A model generated the notes under the pieces. It saw only the letters and a program-made list of their open reading frames with translations. It did no database searches and was not told where the DNA came from. Positions 1 through 11,399 of a stretch of 64,000 nucleotides of DNA are shown one piece after another. A program made the translations under genes and the position numbers. Source of the DNA: Symbiodinium natans. Its lineage: Eukaryota; Sar; Dinophyceae; Suessiales; Symbiodiniaceae. The stretch lies in NCBI GenBank assembly GCA_905221605.1, contig CAJNDS010000667.1, positions 1 to 64,000 of the forward strand, read 5' to 3'. How positions within the stretch are numbered: position 1 is the first letter of the stretch; each line of letters begins with the position of its first letter.

Positions 1-1195
1 GTGTGTGGTGGGTGTGTGGTGTGGGGGTGTGTGTGGTGTTTTTGGTGTGTGTGGTGGTGGGTGTGTGTGTGGTGGTGTGTGGTGTGGTGGTGTGTGTGGT
101 GGTGTGGGGTGTGTGGTGTGTGGCTGGTGTGTGTGGTGTGTGTGTGTTGTGGTGGGTGTGGTGTGTGTGGTGTGGGTAGCATGGGGTGCTGTGTCGGCTT
201 TGTGTGGTGTGTGTGGTGTGTGTGGTGTGTGTGGTGTGTGTGGTGTGTGTGGTGTGTGTTGTGTGTGTGGTGTGTGTGGTGTGTGTGGTGTGTGTGGTGT
301 CTGTGGTGTGTGTGGTGTGTGTGGTGTGTGTGGTGTGTGTGGTGTGTGTGGTGTGTGTGGTGTGTGTGGTGTGTGTGGTGTGTGTGGTGTGTGTGGTGTG
401 TGTGGTTTGTGTGGTGTGTGTGGTGTGTGTGGTGTGTGTGGTGTGTGTGGTGTGTGTGGTGTGTGTGGTGTGTGTGGTGTGTGTGGTGTGTGTGGTGTGT
501 GTGGGGTGAGTGGTGTGTGGTGTTGGTGTGGTGGGGGGGGTTTGTGGTGTTTTTGTGTTGTGTGTGTGTTGTGTGTGGGTGTGTGTGGTAGTTGTGTGTG
601 GTTGTGTGTGGTGGTGTGTTTGTGTGGTGGTGTGTGTGTGGTGTGTGTGTGGTGGTTTGGTGTGTGTGTGTGTTGGTGATGTGTGTGTGGGTGTGTTGTG
701 GTTGGTGTGTGTGTGTGTGTGTGGTGTGTGTGGGTGGTGTGTGTGTGGTTGTGTGTGGTGTTGTGTGGTGGGTGTGTGTGGTGTGGTGATGTGTGGTGTG
801 TGTGTGTGTGGTGTGTTTGTGTTGGTTGTGTGTGGGTGGGTGTTGTGTGTGTGTGGGTGTTTGTGGGTGGTGTGTGTGTGTGTGTGTGTGTGTGGTTGGG
901 TTTGTGTGTGTGGGTGGTGTGTGTGTGGTTTGGTGTTTGTGTGGTTGTTTGTGTGGGGTTCGTGGGGGTGTGGTGTGGTGTGTCGTTGGTGTCTGTGGTG
1001 TGCTGTGTGTGCTGTGTGTGCTGTGTGTGCTGTGTGTGCTGTGTGTGCTGTGTGTGCTGTGTGTGCTGTGTGTGCTGTGTGTGCTGTGTGTGCTGTGTGT
1101 GCTGTGTGTGCTGTGTGTGCTGTGTGTGCTGTGTGTGCTGTGTGTGGTGTGTGTGTGTGTGTGTGGTGTTTGTGTGTGTGTGTGTGTGTTTGTGT

Positions 1196-1233
<38 letters not shown>

Positions 1234-1319
1234 TGTGGTGTGTGTTTGTGTGGTGTGTGTGTGTGTGTGTGTGTTTGAGTGGTGTGTGTGTGTGTTTGGG
1301 TGTGTGTGTGTGTGGTGTG

Positions 1320-1382
<63 letters not shown>

Positions 1383-1386
1383 GGTT
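1..1386. repeat. G/T-only minisatellite and (GT)n microsatellite
   Basis: The + strand is almost free of A and C for 1.39 kb. Blocks include a 9-bp unit GTGTGTGGT (about 190-505), irregular GT/GGT text (505-1000), a 9-bp unit CTGTGTGTG (about 1003-1146) and (GT)n with a pure run near 1320-1380. The repeat begins before the window. Long frames through it (Cys/Val/Trp-only) come from the 9-bp period and are not genes. Confidence 0.97.
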
Positions 1387-4300
1387 GTGCTGCCCTGCCT
1401 GATCAGTAGCAACTTGCCAGGCATCGAAGACCTGGCGGTCGAAGTTAGACCATGCTGAGCATCACCAAGCCCTAAGGCCCCGCACTTCCTACTGGCTCAC
1501 TTCAATGAGTTTTTCCTGCATCTCCACTTAAAACTTCACAAGACTTTGCCTGAACCCTCACAACCAAGCTACTCACCTAAACATCACGGGATATCAAGGC
1601 CTCGGTACAGTCCAGGCCCGTCTGCAGCGCACTGAGGCTCGTGTGCGAGGCCAGCGCCTGCTTTCGGTGCGCAGATTCATTTGGGAGAATGTGGCCGGGA
1701 GAGCTTCAGGGGACGTAGCCGCTGTTGGCCTGCACGTCCGAGAGGGTGCTTTGCCATGCACCTTGGGACTGCCTGCGGGAGAAAACATCGACAGTAAGAG
1801 GTGCTTTCCTTGCTGACTGAAATTCTGCTCTGTGCCGAGCCTGATGGTCCCGAGGGCAGACGAGATGTCCTGCCTGGCACGCTGTAGGGATTTGCATCAA
1901 GGCGCAAATTGTTTTGGGTCTTTCGAGGCCAGGGAAGAACATGTCAGGTGGTCCCGGATTGAAGGGCCAGCTGGGCCAGCGTCTGCATGTTTGCCTGGAA
2001 CCTTGCAGAGCAAAGCGCCGGCGCCAAAGTTTGACTCTGGTTGTCTGTGAGACAAGGAGCGTTGGCAAGTCGCAGGAGGTACTGGTCGGTGCCTGGAGAA
2101 TGGCTGCGCACGCCGTCTCAAGATTGTGCTACCCAATGGGTGACGAGGCTCTTCTACCTGATTCTACTTGCACTTTCCATGACGGTCCTGGGTGAGCGAG
2201 ATCCATGTGTAGCACGTATACACCTGACCCACGGGCTGTTTTGGGCGTTTGGAAACTATTGCCAGCGCCCGATGCGAAGGATGCGAAGAAGGCAAATCTT
2301 GCCAGTGCCTGTGCACTCGCATCGGCTGGAGCTGGAGTGAAGCTAGAAGCTGTGCTCTGGGCCTCAGTTCACACTCAGACGTTTAGTTCAGTGAAAGGAG
2401 CCCTCTATTTTTCAGAACTCGAAAAGAAGGCGCCATCTGGAAACACAACCCTGAGATCAGATTCAAGTGCGGCCCATGCGGCCTGTGTGTTCAGAGCTTG
2501 GTACCTGTACAGAGGATGAAGCTCAGAACACATTCAAGATGCTCGCTTTGTGTGTGTGTGTGAGATTAACTTTACAAGCCTTAAGCCTTCCCATCGGGCG
2601 CACTTCCTCGGAAGGAATCTCCTGTAATTTAAGTACTTGTGGTTTCAGGTTGTTGGGCCAAAATTGAAGCTGCATCTGGCCACACCCTTCCCTAAACCGG
2701 TAGAAACCTGTAACCCCTGAACCTGCAAGACGCAGTGATCGCGGGCATGCATGCACTGGCCATTCGCACGCATTGGTAACATGGACGTTATCATCGTGCG
2801 TATGGTCTCAAACGCTAAAATTTAAAAACACAAGAAAAGACCTGCATGACGTTGTTGCCTACGCAAAAGCAACGCTGAGTGCTGGCAAGGAGTAGGCAGC
2901 AGTCACAAGCATGAAATGCCCAACATCACACTGATTGCAAGCCTCAGTCAAGCCTGAAAAGCTGCCGTGCAACTGCGCCCGCCTGCTAGGCCTTACACCT
3001 GGAACCCCAGACATGTTCAGCTGTCAGCGCACTGAGTCAGGATTGGACCGAAGTCGAATGTGAGCACCGAGGTGAGATCAGTGGCCATGTCAGAAATCCC
3101 CTGCACTGGGGCCGACAACCTCAGCATTGGCACCGAAACGGTGAACTTCCTGATTTATGAACGATTGTTCATTCGCTCTTCGCTTCATATTGCCCCAACA
3201 CCAGTGGCCCCTAGAATTCTAAAGACTCTAAAGCTAGCCTACCGGGCCTACCTCTGCAGTGGCCAGTGGTATGATGGCATCCTGTTCCGGTCGCTGGAGT
3301 TCAATGACTCTTGGCGCCTGTGGCAAGTGAAATCAGAGGTCCTTCTTCTCTTGGGTTCCCTCCCTCTCCCATTCGGTTCGTTCTTTATCCGCTAAGCTCC
3401 AAGCCCCAACAATGGGAACAGGTCCCGCGAGGTCACATCCGAAGAAGGACCCATGCAGGCCTTGCGGGCCAAGCGCAGCAACTCAAAACCATCAGATTGC
3501 AAAGGCTCCATGAAGATGCACCTCCCCCCTAGGGATCCCCTAGGAGTTCCAGCTGCGAAGATTGTAGCTTGCGTAGAGATCTGAAGCGGAGAGGCTGAGC
3601 GGCAGGCAAGTGATGCACTCCTTGCGCTCACCACCTGCGTGGGTCTCCCCGTGACGCATAGCAGCATGACGTGGCATAACGGCATCGTGGGAGTGGGAGT
3701 GGGGGCCAAAAGAGGTTGCGCCTCTTTCTCTCTTACAGCTTCTACATACGACCCGCCCTTTCAAGGATGGCCTGGGTGCTGTCGCCTGCGAGGCCGAGGA
3801 GCACGCCGTACCTCGACTTCCGCAATGAGGGGTGGCTTTTTGGGGTCCTTATTTCAGGGAATCCTGCTATTTTCTTAAACCCCCACTTCCGTCAGAAGCG
3901 CCTCTACCCATTTCACTGCGCACCTCGGACCTTGGTAGAGAATAACCTGTTCTTGAGAACCCTGGGGGCACCGGTCCAAACCATCGGAGGCGCTGAGCGT
4001 GTCCATCATGATGCAGAACCTGCCACTGCACACGCACAAGAGCTGTGGACTCTAATTTCGAGGCCTGGATGCGAAGTTTTCGAACCTGAACCCCTGTGGT
4101 GTTGAGGTTTTTGTTCCGGTCCGAAGTAGGGAGGTCTGGGCGACTCTCGCTCCCAGCGAGCATTCATCTTAACAGGTGCCTGCAGTAAGCGCCATAAACT
4201 GTAGACGCCTATATACCGTTATATACCCGTGTACTGGAGCGACTGGGGTGCAAGCTCACTTCCAAGCGCGGCGGAGGCCTGCAGCACGGCCGCTGCTTCC

Positions 4301-4980
4301 GCGCACCCATACCCAGAGCGAGACACAAGTTGACAGTCGAAGTGCGCAGCCGTGCTTTTTTCCCGGAGATTGCCAAACTGCCAGGGCTCATGGCTACTGA
4401 GCAAGAGGCGAAAGTAGTGATGCCCAGCACTGCAGCGATGAGGGCCCCCAAGCACCCGCCACACCTGTGCAGAACACGCGCTGGTGACTTGGCTACATGA
4501 GTTGGGCGGTGCTCTCACTGGGGATCAAGGCCAGCCACAAGCCGCCCACTGAGGAGCCGGGTGATCCTGAAGGCAAGATCCCCAAGGCGGAAAGGCGCGC
4601 CAAAACTCTCGGGGGGGCTCTCTGAGCCTTTCGATCGATCTTGCATCGCCGTAAGCAGCAGCACCAGTGCAAGCTGTAGAACAGGAAGACCAGGCCAACC
4701 TTCCGCGGAAACAAGAACAGCAACTACAAAAAAAAACAAAAGAAACAGAGTGTAGATTCTGCCTTGAGCGTGCAGTGCTCTCGGAGTTCTCTCGGACACG
4801 CTTGTTTTCTCCACTCTCCACCCAGATGGCATCGGAGCCCTGTAGCCCTGGTTTCCGGAGGCGTCGGAAAGTGACGGACGTGCGGCTGCCAGGCGGCAGC
4901 GCTTGACCTTGGTACCTCACCGCAGAGATCAGATCAGAGTCAATATTAATCTTATCATTCATATTCTTGTCATGCTTGTG
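1387..4980. other. Non-coding stretch, no gene seen
   Basis: Mixed-composition DNA with only short frames on all strands, none with a recognisable domain, biased codon use or clear splice structure. No repeat family is shared with the rest of the window. Confidence 0.6.
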
Positions 4981-4982
4981 AT

Positions 4983-5070
4983 TATGATGATGATGATGAT
5001 TTTAATTATTATCATTGCTATTTCGATTATTTTTCTTATTCTTATTATTCTTGTTATTTACATTAAGAAG
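4983..5070. repeat. ATG/ATT trinucleotide microsatellite, degenerate
   Basis: A run of ATG then ATT/CTT triplets on the + strand, drifting in sequence. The hydrophobic Ile-rich frame across it is a product of the triplet period. Confidence 0.85.
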
Positions 5071-7240
5071 ATGAGAGGGATTTGGACACCTTCGGGGCTT
5101 TGCAGCGGGCTGGTCCTGCCTGTGGGTGCCAGGCTGGATTCCATGCTTCCATTTCCACCGTACTTTGCCGGAGAAGACGTACACAGAACCTTCCTTAACA
5201 CATCGCATTCACGACGCAGCAGGCTTGCGCAACTTTTTTTGCCGTACTACCTACCTAAACAGCTTCCTTGGTACGAAAAAGAAAGCCTTAAGAGCATATA
5301 CCCGAGCCTCGGACCTTCTCAAAAGTCATCATCTTAAAAGCACGCTCCCGAACCGATGCCAAGGATCCTCAAGAAGCACTTGACAGCTCCGCGGACCGCG
5401 CTCCAGCCCGCTGCCTTGGTCCTTAAATGTCCATGAAATTCTCTCCATCTATGAATCTATGATGCCTCTATGGTCTGTGCTGATGCTAGGCTTGGGAAGT
5501 GTCTGAGATTGCTTTGGCTTCGGGCTCTGGCTCGTTCGGCTTAGGAAGATTGAGCAACGACTTGACCTGCCACGCCCTAGCGAAGCAGACCGTGGCCGTG
5601 TGGACACACTAGGGCTATGTCTTCTCTCAGGCCTCCTCTGTCTCCGCGGGCGCACATTCCCGCAAATCCAGTGGCTCCAGGTCCATCACCTCGGCTTTGA
5701 GAATGGGATGCGCATGTCTGCAAGGTCCCTCAGGGTGCAACCTGAGATCACCCGAGGCCTTGGCAACTGGAGCACCCAAGCTGAAGCCAACGATGTAGTC
5801 CTCCGCGGAGATCGTCACATAGGGCATCAGGACATCCGATGATGTCTTTCGCGCAAAACATTGGATACGGGGGGGTTGTTCTGTATTTTGGGCCGTTGTT
5901 TGGGCACCCGAAGTTCACAGCCCCGTTTTAGAGAAACATGCACCCGAACAAACAAATTTTAGGAACGTTTCAGTGTGGCACGCAGTCGATACACCTTGCC
6001 AACATCTTGGCATTGCCGAGGGACATCGAAGTTGGATCTGTCCACGTGCATGGGTATGCCATCGCCTTGGGACATCTTGGGAATCCAAAGGTCTGCTGAG
6101 CGCAGCCATGCTGTGCACCCAAAGCCCTGAACCTCCCAGACCGGGTAAACCAGGAACCATGTGGGCTCACCTTCTGAATAGAAGTTGACAATGGCCTGGT
6201 CGAACCAATAGCCATGTGGCAGGATACCTGGAAGAAGAAGAAGAAGACGAGGAGGAGGAGGAGGAGGAAGAGGAACATAGACAAACCATGGACTAACCAG
6301 CAAATTGCTTCAATTCAAACATGATGCCGCATCTTCTTCTTCTCGTTGGCTTGGGGGCGACCCCCCCTTTACTACAGCACACCCTAGGTCGTGAGTCTGT
6401 TTGTGTGGTAAATTTAAGTCTGGGTTTCTTGTGGCCCTCATCGTGTGAAGCTGCGAAAACGCTGGCTGAGCAGCCGGGGAAATCGTGCAACCTATTTTGC
6501 CCTGCCGCAAGCGAGTCGTATGGGTTGCGTTGCTATTACTAGTTTGGCAGGCTTCCATGTTCTCAACCTGCTGTTGCGGGTCTACACCGCATAGTTGAAT
6601 TTAAGCTTCTAAGAACCCCAAATCCCTTGTTTCGGACAGGTCTCCAGCCTCTCTCCCGAAGCCGTAGCAACAGCGGCTCGCAGGTGTCGAGGATGCAAGT
6701 CTTGGCATCCTGCTGCCTGGGGCCGGTGCATTGGGACCGTTGGGTCGTATGTTGGGCCTGGGTTGCGTCCTGGAGCTTCCAACACCCCCCGCAACCGAGT
6801 GTTAGCCCTTCTCGTCGGCCACGCTGCCAGAGGTGTTGGCGAGGGAAACCGTGCCAGTGAACCTTGGTTAACTGCAGCGCGGAAGGCTTGGGGAATGTCC
6901 ATGCGCCAACTGACCCACGGCACACATTGACAGGACATCCCAGCACACTCTACGACTCTACGATGAAGGATATGACGGATGTTCAGAAGAGATGGGACCT
7001 GCAGTGGCTTTGTGGATTATGGGGCAGTGCGAGTCTGCACCCTAGAAAAGTCCCAGATGCCCCAGGTGTCGCAGCAAAGGGTCTTCCCGAGGAGACAGCT
7101 TCTGTGCCATGAGGCCCAGAATCCACTGCTGCCTGCAGGGCATGCACCTGCCAAGCAGGGGTTGAGTGGGGGGGGGGGGAGGATATTAAACCGATAAGCT
7201 GACCCCTAAGCCCAAAAGCCCGAACCCAAAACTCAGAGAC
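5071..7240. other. Non-coding stretch with a GAA/GAG repeat
   Basis: No gene is supported. A purine tract of GAA then GAG triplets lies at about 6234-6275, and a G-run at about 7163-7180. Remaining frames are short and unrecognised. Confidence 0.55.
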
Positions 7241-7245
7241 AAAAA

Positions 7246-7305
7246 GAAAGGGAGAGAGAGTCAGAAAGAGTGAGAGAGAGCGCGAGAGAGACAGAGAGAG
7301 ACCGT
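7246..7305. repeat. (GA)n-rich tract
   Basis: A purine-only GA/GAGAGC tract on the + strand. Confidence 0.85.
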
Positions 7306-7309
7306 TGCA

Positions 7310-9041
7310 AAGTGCGATCTCCGGTCGCGGAGTTGTAAAGTGGGCATTCTCATGTCGAATCCGCTGTCTCTTATTGTAGAATGGGTGTTCTGGTTGTAAA
7401 ATGGGGTTGTGGTTGTAACGCTCGTATGACGGGTTTGGAGATTGATATGTTGCTTTGAAGCTTTTCCTTTCATCGCACAATGCTCGCATAACTGCTCGCA
7501 TGTCGGGGTCGGAAAGGACACATATGGGTTCTCAAGAAAACGCCTCTTCATTGGCATGAAGAACCTTACAAGCAACCTTGCAAGGCAAATACAACGCTGG
7601 TATTTGCACGCCCCCGCTCTGATCTGCATGCGCAATGCAAGTGCGACTGACTTGGAAAAAGATGGATGTGGGCTTTGCAGATGAAGATGGTTTGGAAACA
7701 ACCCTTTTGATGGCATGATGTACTCTGCGCAGGGGGCTCCCAGGACCTCCAGAGCTCCCGGCTCCAAGGGGGGGTGGGCATTTCCGTGGTGGGGAAGTTC
7801 CCTCTTTTGAATGAACACCCGCCTGGGCCTCACCCAACATGCCAGGCGAAAAGAAGAAGCCTTCCTGGGCGGTCTCGCAAGTCCCAGGTTGAGCTTCTGC
7901 AAGTCTGGGACTTTGGGCACTTTACAGGCTCGGGGGGTCACAAAGAGCCACGAGGAGCAGAGAGGATGACGAGAAGGGTCTTCCCCAATTTTCAGAGGCC
8001 CAGCCTCGGCTAGAGGAGGGCTCGCAGGTGGCTCGGCCGCCATGGCTGCCATGGCAGTCAACTCAGCTTCCCTCATGCTGAACGACGCTTGAAAACAGAA
8101 AAAAAACACCAACACCAACACTGCAACCGCGACCGTGACATCGTTATGCATCTGAAGGTATTCAACTCTTCCTTGATGCTCCAGTCGGCAACAGACGTCT
8201 CGCGCATTGGGACATACATCGACCTGGATGCGAGCAAGAGCGGGCAGACCCCGGCGATCGGCACCGCGCCGAACTCGAAGCCCATGACCGCCATCTCTTG
8301 CCTGGGACATTCTGCATCCTCCTTTGAAGGCAAAGTGACTTCGGGAAACTTGCATTCTGAGCACCGAGCATCGGGTCCACAAACAGGTCCGAGCCCAGGA
8401 TAAGGGCCGCAGCCTTGGAACACCAGTTGAGGGGCGGGCCCTCTACACTAAGTCACTACATTCACCAGAGCAACGTTGCAGCAAAGCCAACTCTGATGCC
8501 AGTTCTGGGCTGCTCGCTGGGCCTGCCTGAATGGACTGCTGAAGCAAGGACAGCGCAGCACCTTGAATTGCTTGGGGCTGCTAAGATCAACGTTTCGGGC
8601 TCTGCAGATATGGGTGTCTACCCGCGGCCTTGCGGAATTCCCCCCGTCTCGGGCTTTCGGGCTTCGGGCTTCAGCAAAGCTTACGGGTGCTCTGAGCGGG
8701 AGGCTCGCAGAACCAACAGCGTCCTTGAGGGCAGAGATACGAGAAGCAGGCTGTTCCTGCAGCAAGGTTCGAGCGGAAGTAGGTCTACGTCTGTGTGGAG
8801 GGGTTGGGGGGGGGAGAAAGATAAGGGCTGTCGGTTCTTCGGGTTTACGGTAGAAAGCTTTGGCTACTCGATCGAGGCCATCTCCGGGGCGTTCGGTTGG
8901 AGCTGCTCTGATCACGCACACTCCCGAGTCTGAGGCCACGACCTGGAAATCTCCACTGAGAGTCGTCACCAAGCTGGGAGTGCCCTGAAAGCTGACAACG
9001 ATGCACTGTGCGCACTGCGATGTCCGGACCGCGGAAACCAC
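7310..9041 (-). other. Weak candidate exons, unassigned
   Basis: Two long minus-strand frames (8382-7261 and 9041-8448) cover this stretch. In the first, a T-rich tract ending in CAG/AAG near 8085-8110 (minus orientation) precedes an Ala/Glu/Pro-rich segment and resembles a 3' splice acceptor followed by an exon. The second contains a Pro/Arg-rich linker followed by an amphipathic stretch. No domain is recognised. The region is GC-rich, so frames of this length can occur by chance; I would not call a gene without transcript evidence. Confidence 0.15.
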
Positions 9042-9198
9042 AGAAGTCTAAGCAGCTCTTCAGGTCTCTCCAGCGGGATCGAAAACGGAGGTGGAGAGGT
9101 GGAGTCTCTGGCCTCCAACTGCGACACCAGCTGCGGCACGGAAGCCCCTGCCTGTCAGCTCGTGACGGAGCGCAGATGCGATGTTCGATCTTCTCATA

Positions 9199-9226
9199 CC
9201 ATATATATATATATATATATATACAC
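9199..9226. repeat. (AT)n microsatellite
   Basis: About 12 uninterrupted AT dinucleotides. Confidence 0.95.
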
Positions 9227-11165
9227 CTAAACGTGTCTTAACCGTACGCTAAAGGCCCTTCTTAGCGACTTCGACTGTGTTGAATGTGTAAGGTGCATCG
9301 AGAAATCATCGGGTACAGTGCAGCCGACCTGCGTCCCACAGCAAAGCTCGCAAAAATTGCACCTTGGACGAGAGTTTAGGCAACGGCTTAATTGAGTCAA
9401 GCAGAGGACACGAAGAGCTGAGATTTTCTGTGGAGCGGGCGTGCTTCCTGCCACGGAAATCTGGCCCTGGAGCGAAGTTCGCATAAGCCTGGCTGGAGAA
9501 CATCCTTTGCACGCTTCGACATCTTTCGCCGGTACTGAGGAAGCTCGCAGTTCCCAAAAAGCCCGTCCCATCTGCCTCAAGATGGCCAAGGACTCCGCGA
9601 CGTGAGCTGCTGCCCCGCCATCTTGCCCCGCGGCCTGGATGGGTTTAAGGCTCGGGGGCTTGGGGCCGTGCCGGGAAATTTGGTGTTGCAGCCGGCAAAG
9701 TGCTACCTACAGCTCCACCTACTGAAGTCAAACACTAACACCAAGAGATTACATAGACCAGCCGTCACCAGTCACATCAGAAGCTGTGGCATGGAGCCTG
9801 CGAAGCAGCTGTTGCCAATGCATCCACATCTCCAGACAGCGTCTGCACCTGGCTTCAGGTGGGGTGCCCCAGCGTCCGCACCCAGCATTTTTCATGGTGG
9901 TTGAGGCTCGGTGGTCCGTGCTACACCAGACCCAAGCGTTTTCGATCCTCAAGCCCAAAACCCTTGGGGCCCTTGAGATGGAAGCTGAAGGACTCTACAA
10001 GAGGCCAGCTCTGCTTCTTGCTGGGCGATGGCTATGCCCACGAACGATGCCTTTGCTCGCCACAGGAGGAAGACAGGCTTTGGGAGGGCTTTAGGTTCAG
10101 GTAGGGGCAGCGGGGGTTTGTTAAACAACCTTGACAAGGTTTTCCAACGGCCGCTCCCAGCCCCACAGCCTCAATGGTGCTTTCACAAGGGGGAAAAGGT
10201 TGCTATTCATTTATGAACTTCATGACTTGTGAAAACAGCCTGGATGTCTGGTAGCAGTCATGTCATGTCATAAGCCAATAATACCCCAAGCTATGAATCT
10301 GTGAGCCGACAATTATTTCTGAACCAGTGCGATTTGAGGGCGCCACAGAACCCTGCAAAAGGCGCGAAGTGTTCGCTCCAGGATCTGGGTTGGCATCGCC
10401 CGAGGTGCCGCCGCCTAATGGGATAGGGCAACTGCAGGCTGTGTAAAGGGCTTCGGTTTCTCTGAGTCTCCGCATCACTCCCACTGCCCGGAAACCTGGC
10501 CTGTGGAAATCGACCCCACATCGCCGATGGCCGCGACATCTCCCCTTGCGCCGGCGTTGCCGCTGCGGTTGTGCATCGTTTCTGCTCCAGGTGTGTACTG
10601 AGGCTGCCACATCGCCAGCCGCACAAACTCCCTAACACGTGGCCAAGCTTCAAGTCACTCATAGACTCATAGAATATGCTGGAGGACTGGCACACAAACC
10701 ACGTCTGGAGGGTGTCGTGCTTAGCGGCATGCAACCACCCAACCCCCGCCATGCAGAATTAGACCTGTGCCTGGATGCACAGTCCGCACTTTGTGCCACA
10801 GCCGGGCCGGCTTTCACATCGCCCATGAGGCCTCGCCACAATGCCAAATCGCAAAGCAGGCTCTCGGGATTCACCCGGCGCCCTTGCCCACCTGCCATGG
10901 GCAGGGCTGCCATCCCACCCAGACCGGCCAAAGAGAGCAGAATGATCACAACCTTTTTGACATTTCCTGTCCAGGTGCCGAACTGCAGGTGCTTCAGCAG
11001 GAATGCGCAGCTGCAGTGCCAGCCTATCTTTCTGATCTCCTTTCCTTCACGGCAGCACCTTTGGCACAGTGGGAAAGCCTTGCCCTGTACTTCATCTTCC
11101 AGGCCACAGTGTGCTTAGGTAACGCCTCAAAATGCAGCCCCCCATGCTACCATTTACTCTTGGTT
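9227..11165. other. Non-coding stretch, no gene seen
   Basis: Only short overlapping frames on both strands; no motif, repeat or RNA gene recognised. Confidence 0.55.
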
Positions 11166-11170
11166 TTCTA

Positions 11171-11340
11171 ATTATTACTACTACTACTACTACTACTACG
11201 ACGACGACGACGACGACGACTACTACTACTACTACTGCTACTACTGCTACTACTGCTACTACTGCTACTACTGCTACTACTGCTACTACTGCGACTACTG
11301 CTGCTACTAGAAATATATTACTACTAGATCGAGTAGTACT
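11171..11340. repeat. ACT/ACG/GCT trinucleotide microsatellite
   Basis: More than 50 triplets: ACT block, then ACG/CGA block, then ACT again, then a six-base period alternating CTA CTG. The Thr/Ala-rich frame reading through is a repeat artefact. The block structure shows successive expansions of different variants. Confidence 0.95.
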
Positions 11341-11399
11341 ACTAGTAAGTTTTTATCAACCGAAGTTTTCCAAAAACCTTTCAGTGATACGGCCGTGAC

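Noticed and set aside
1-1409. Long Cys/Val/Trp-only reading frames
   Set aside because: They follow from a stop-free G/T repeat with a period divisible by 3; all three forward frames are open at once.
11132-11398. Thr/Ala-rich protein at the trinucleotide repeat
   Set aside because: Pure microsatellite translation.
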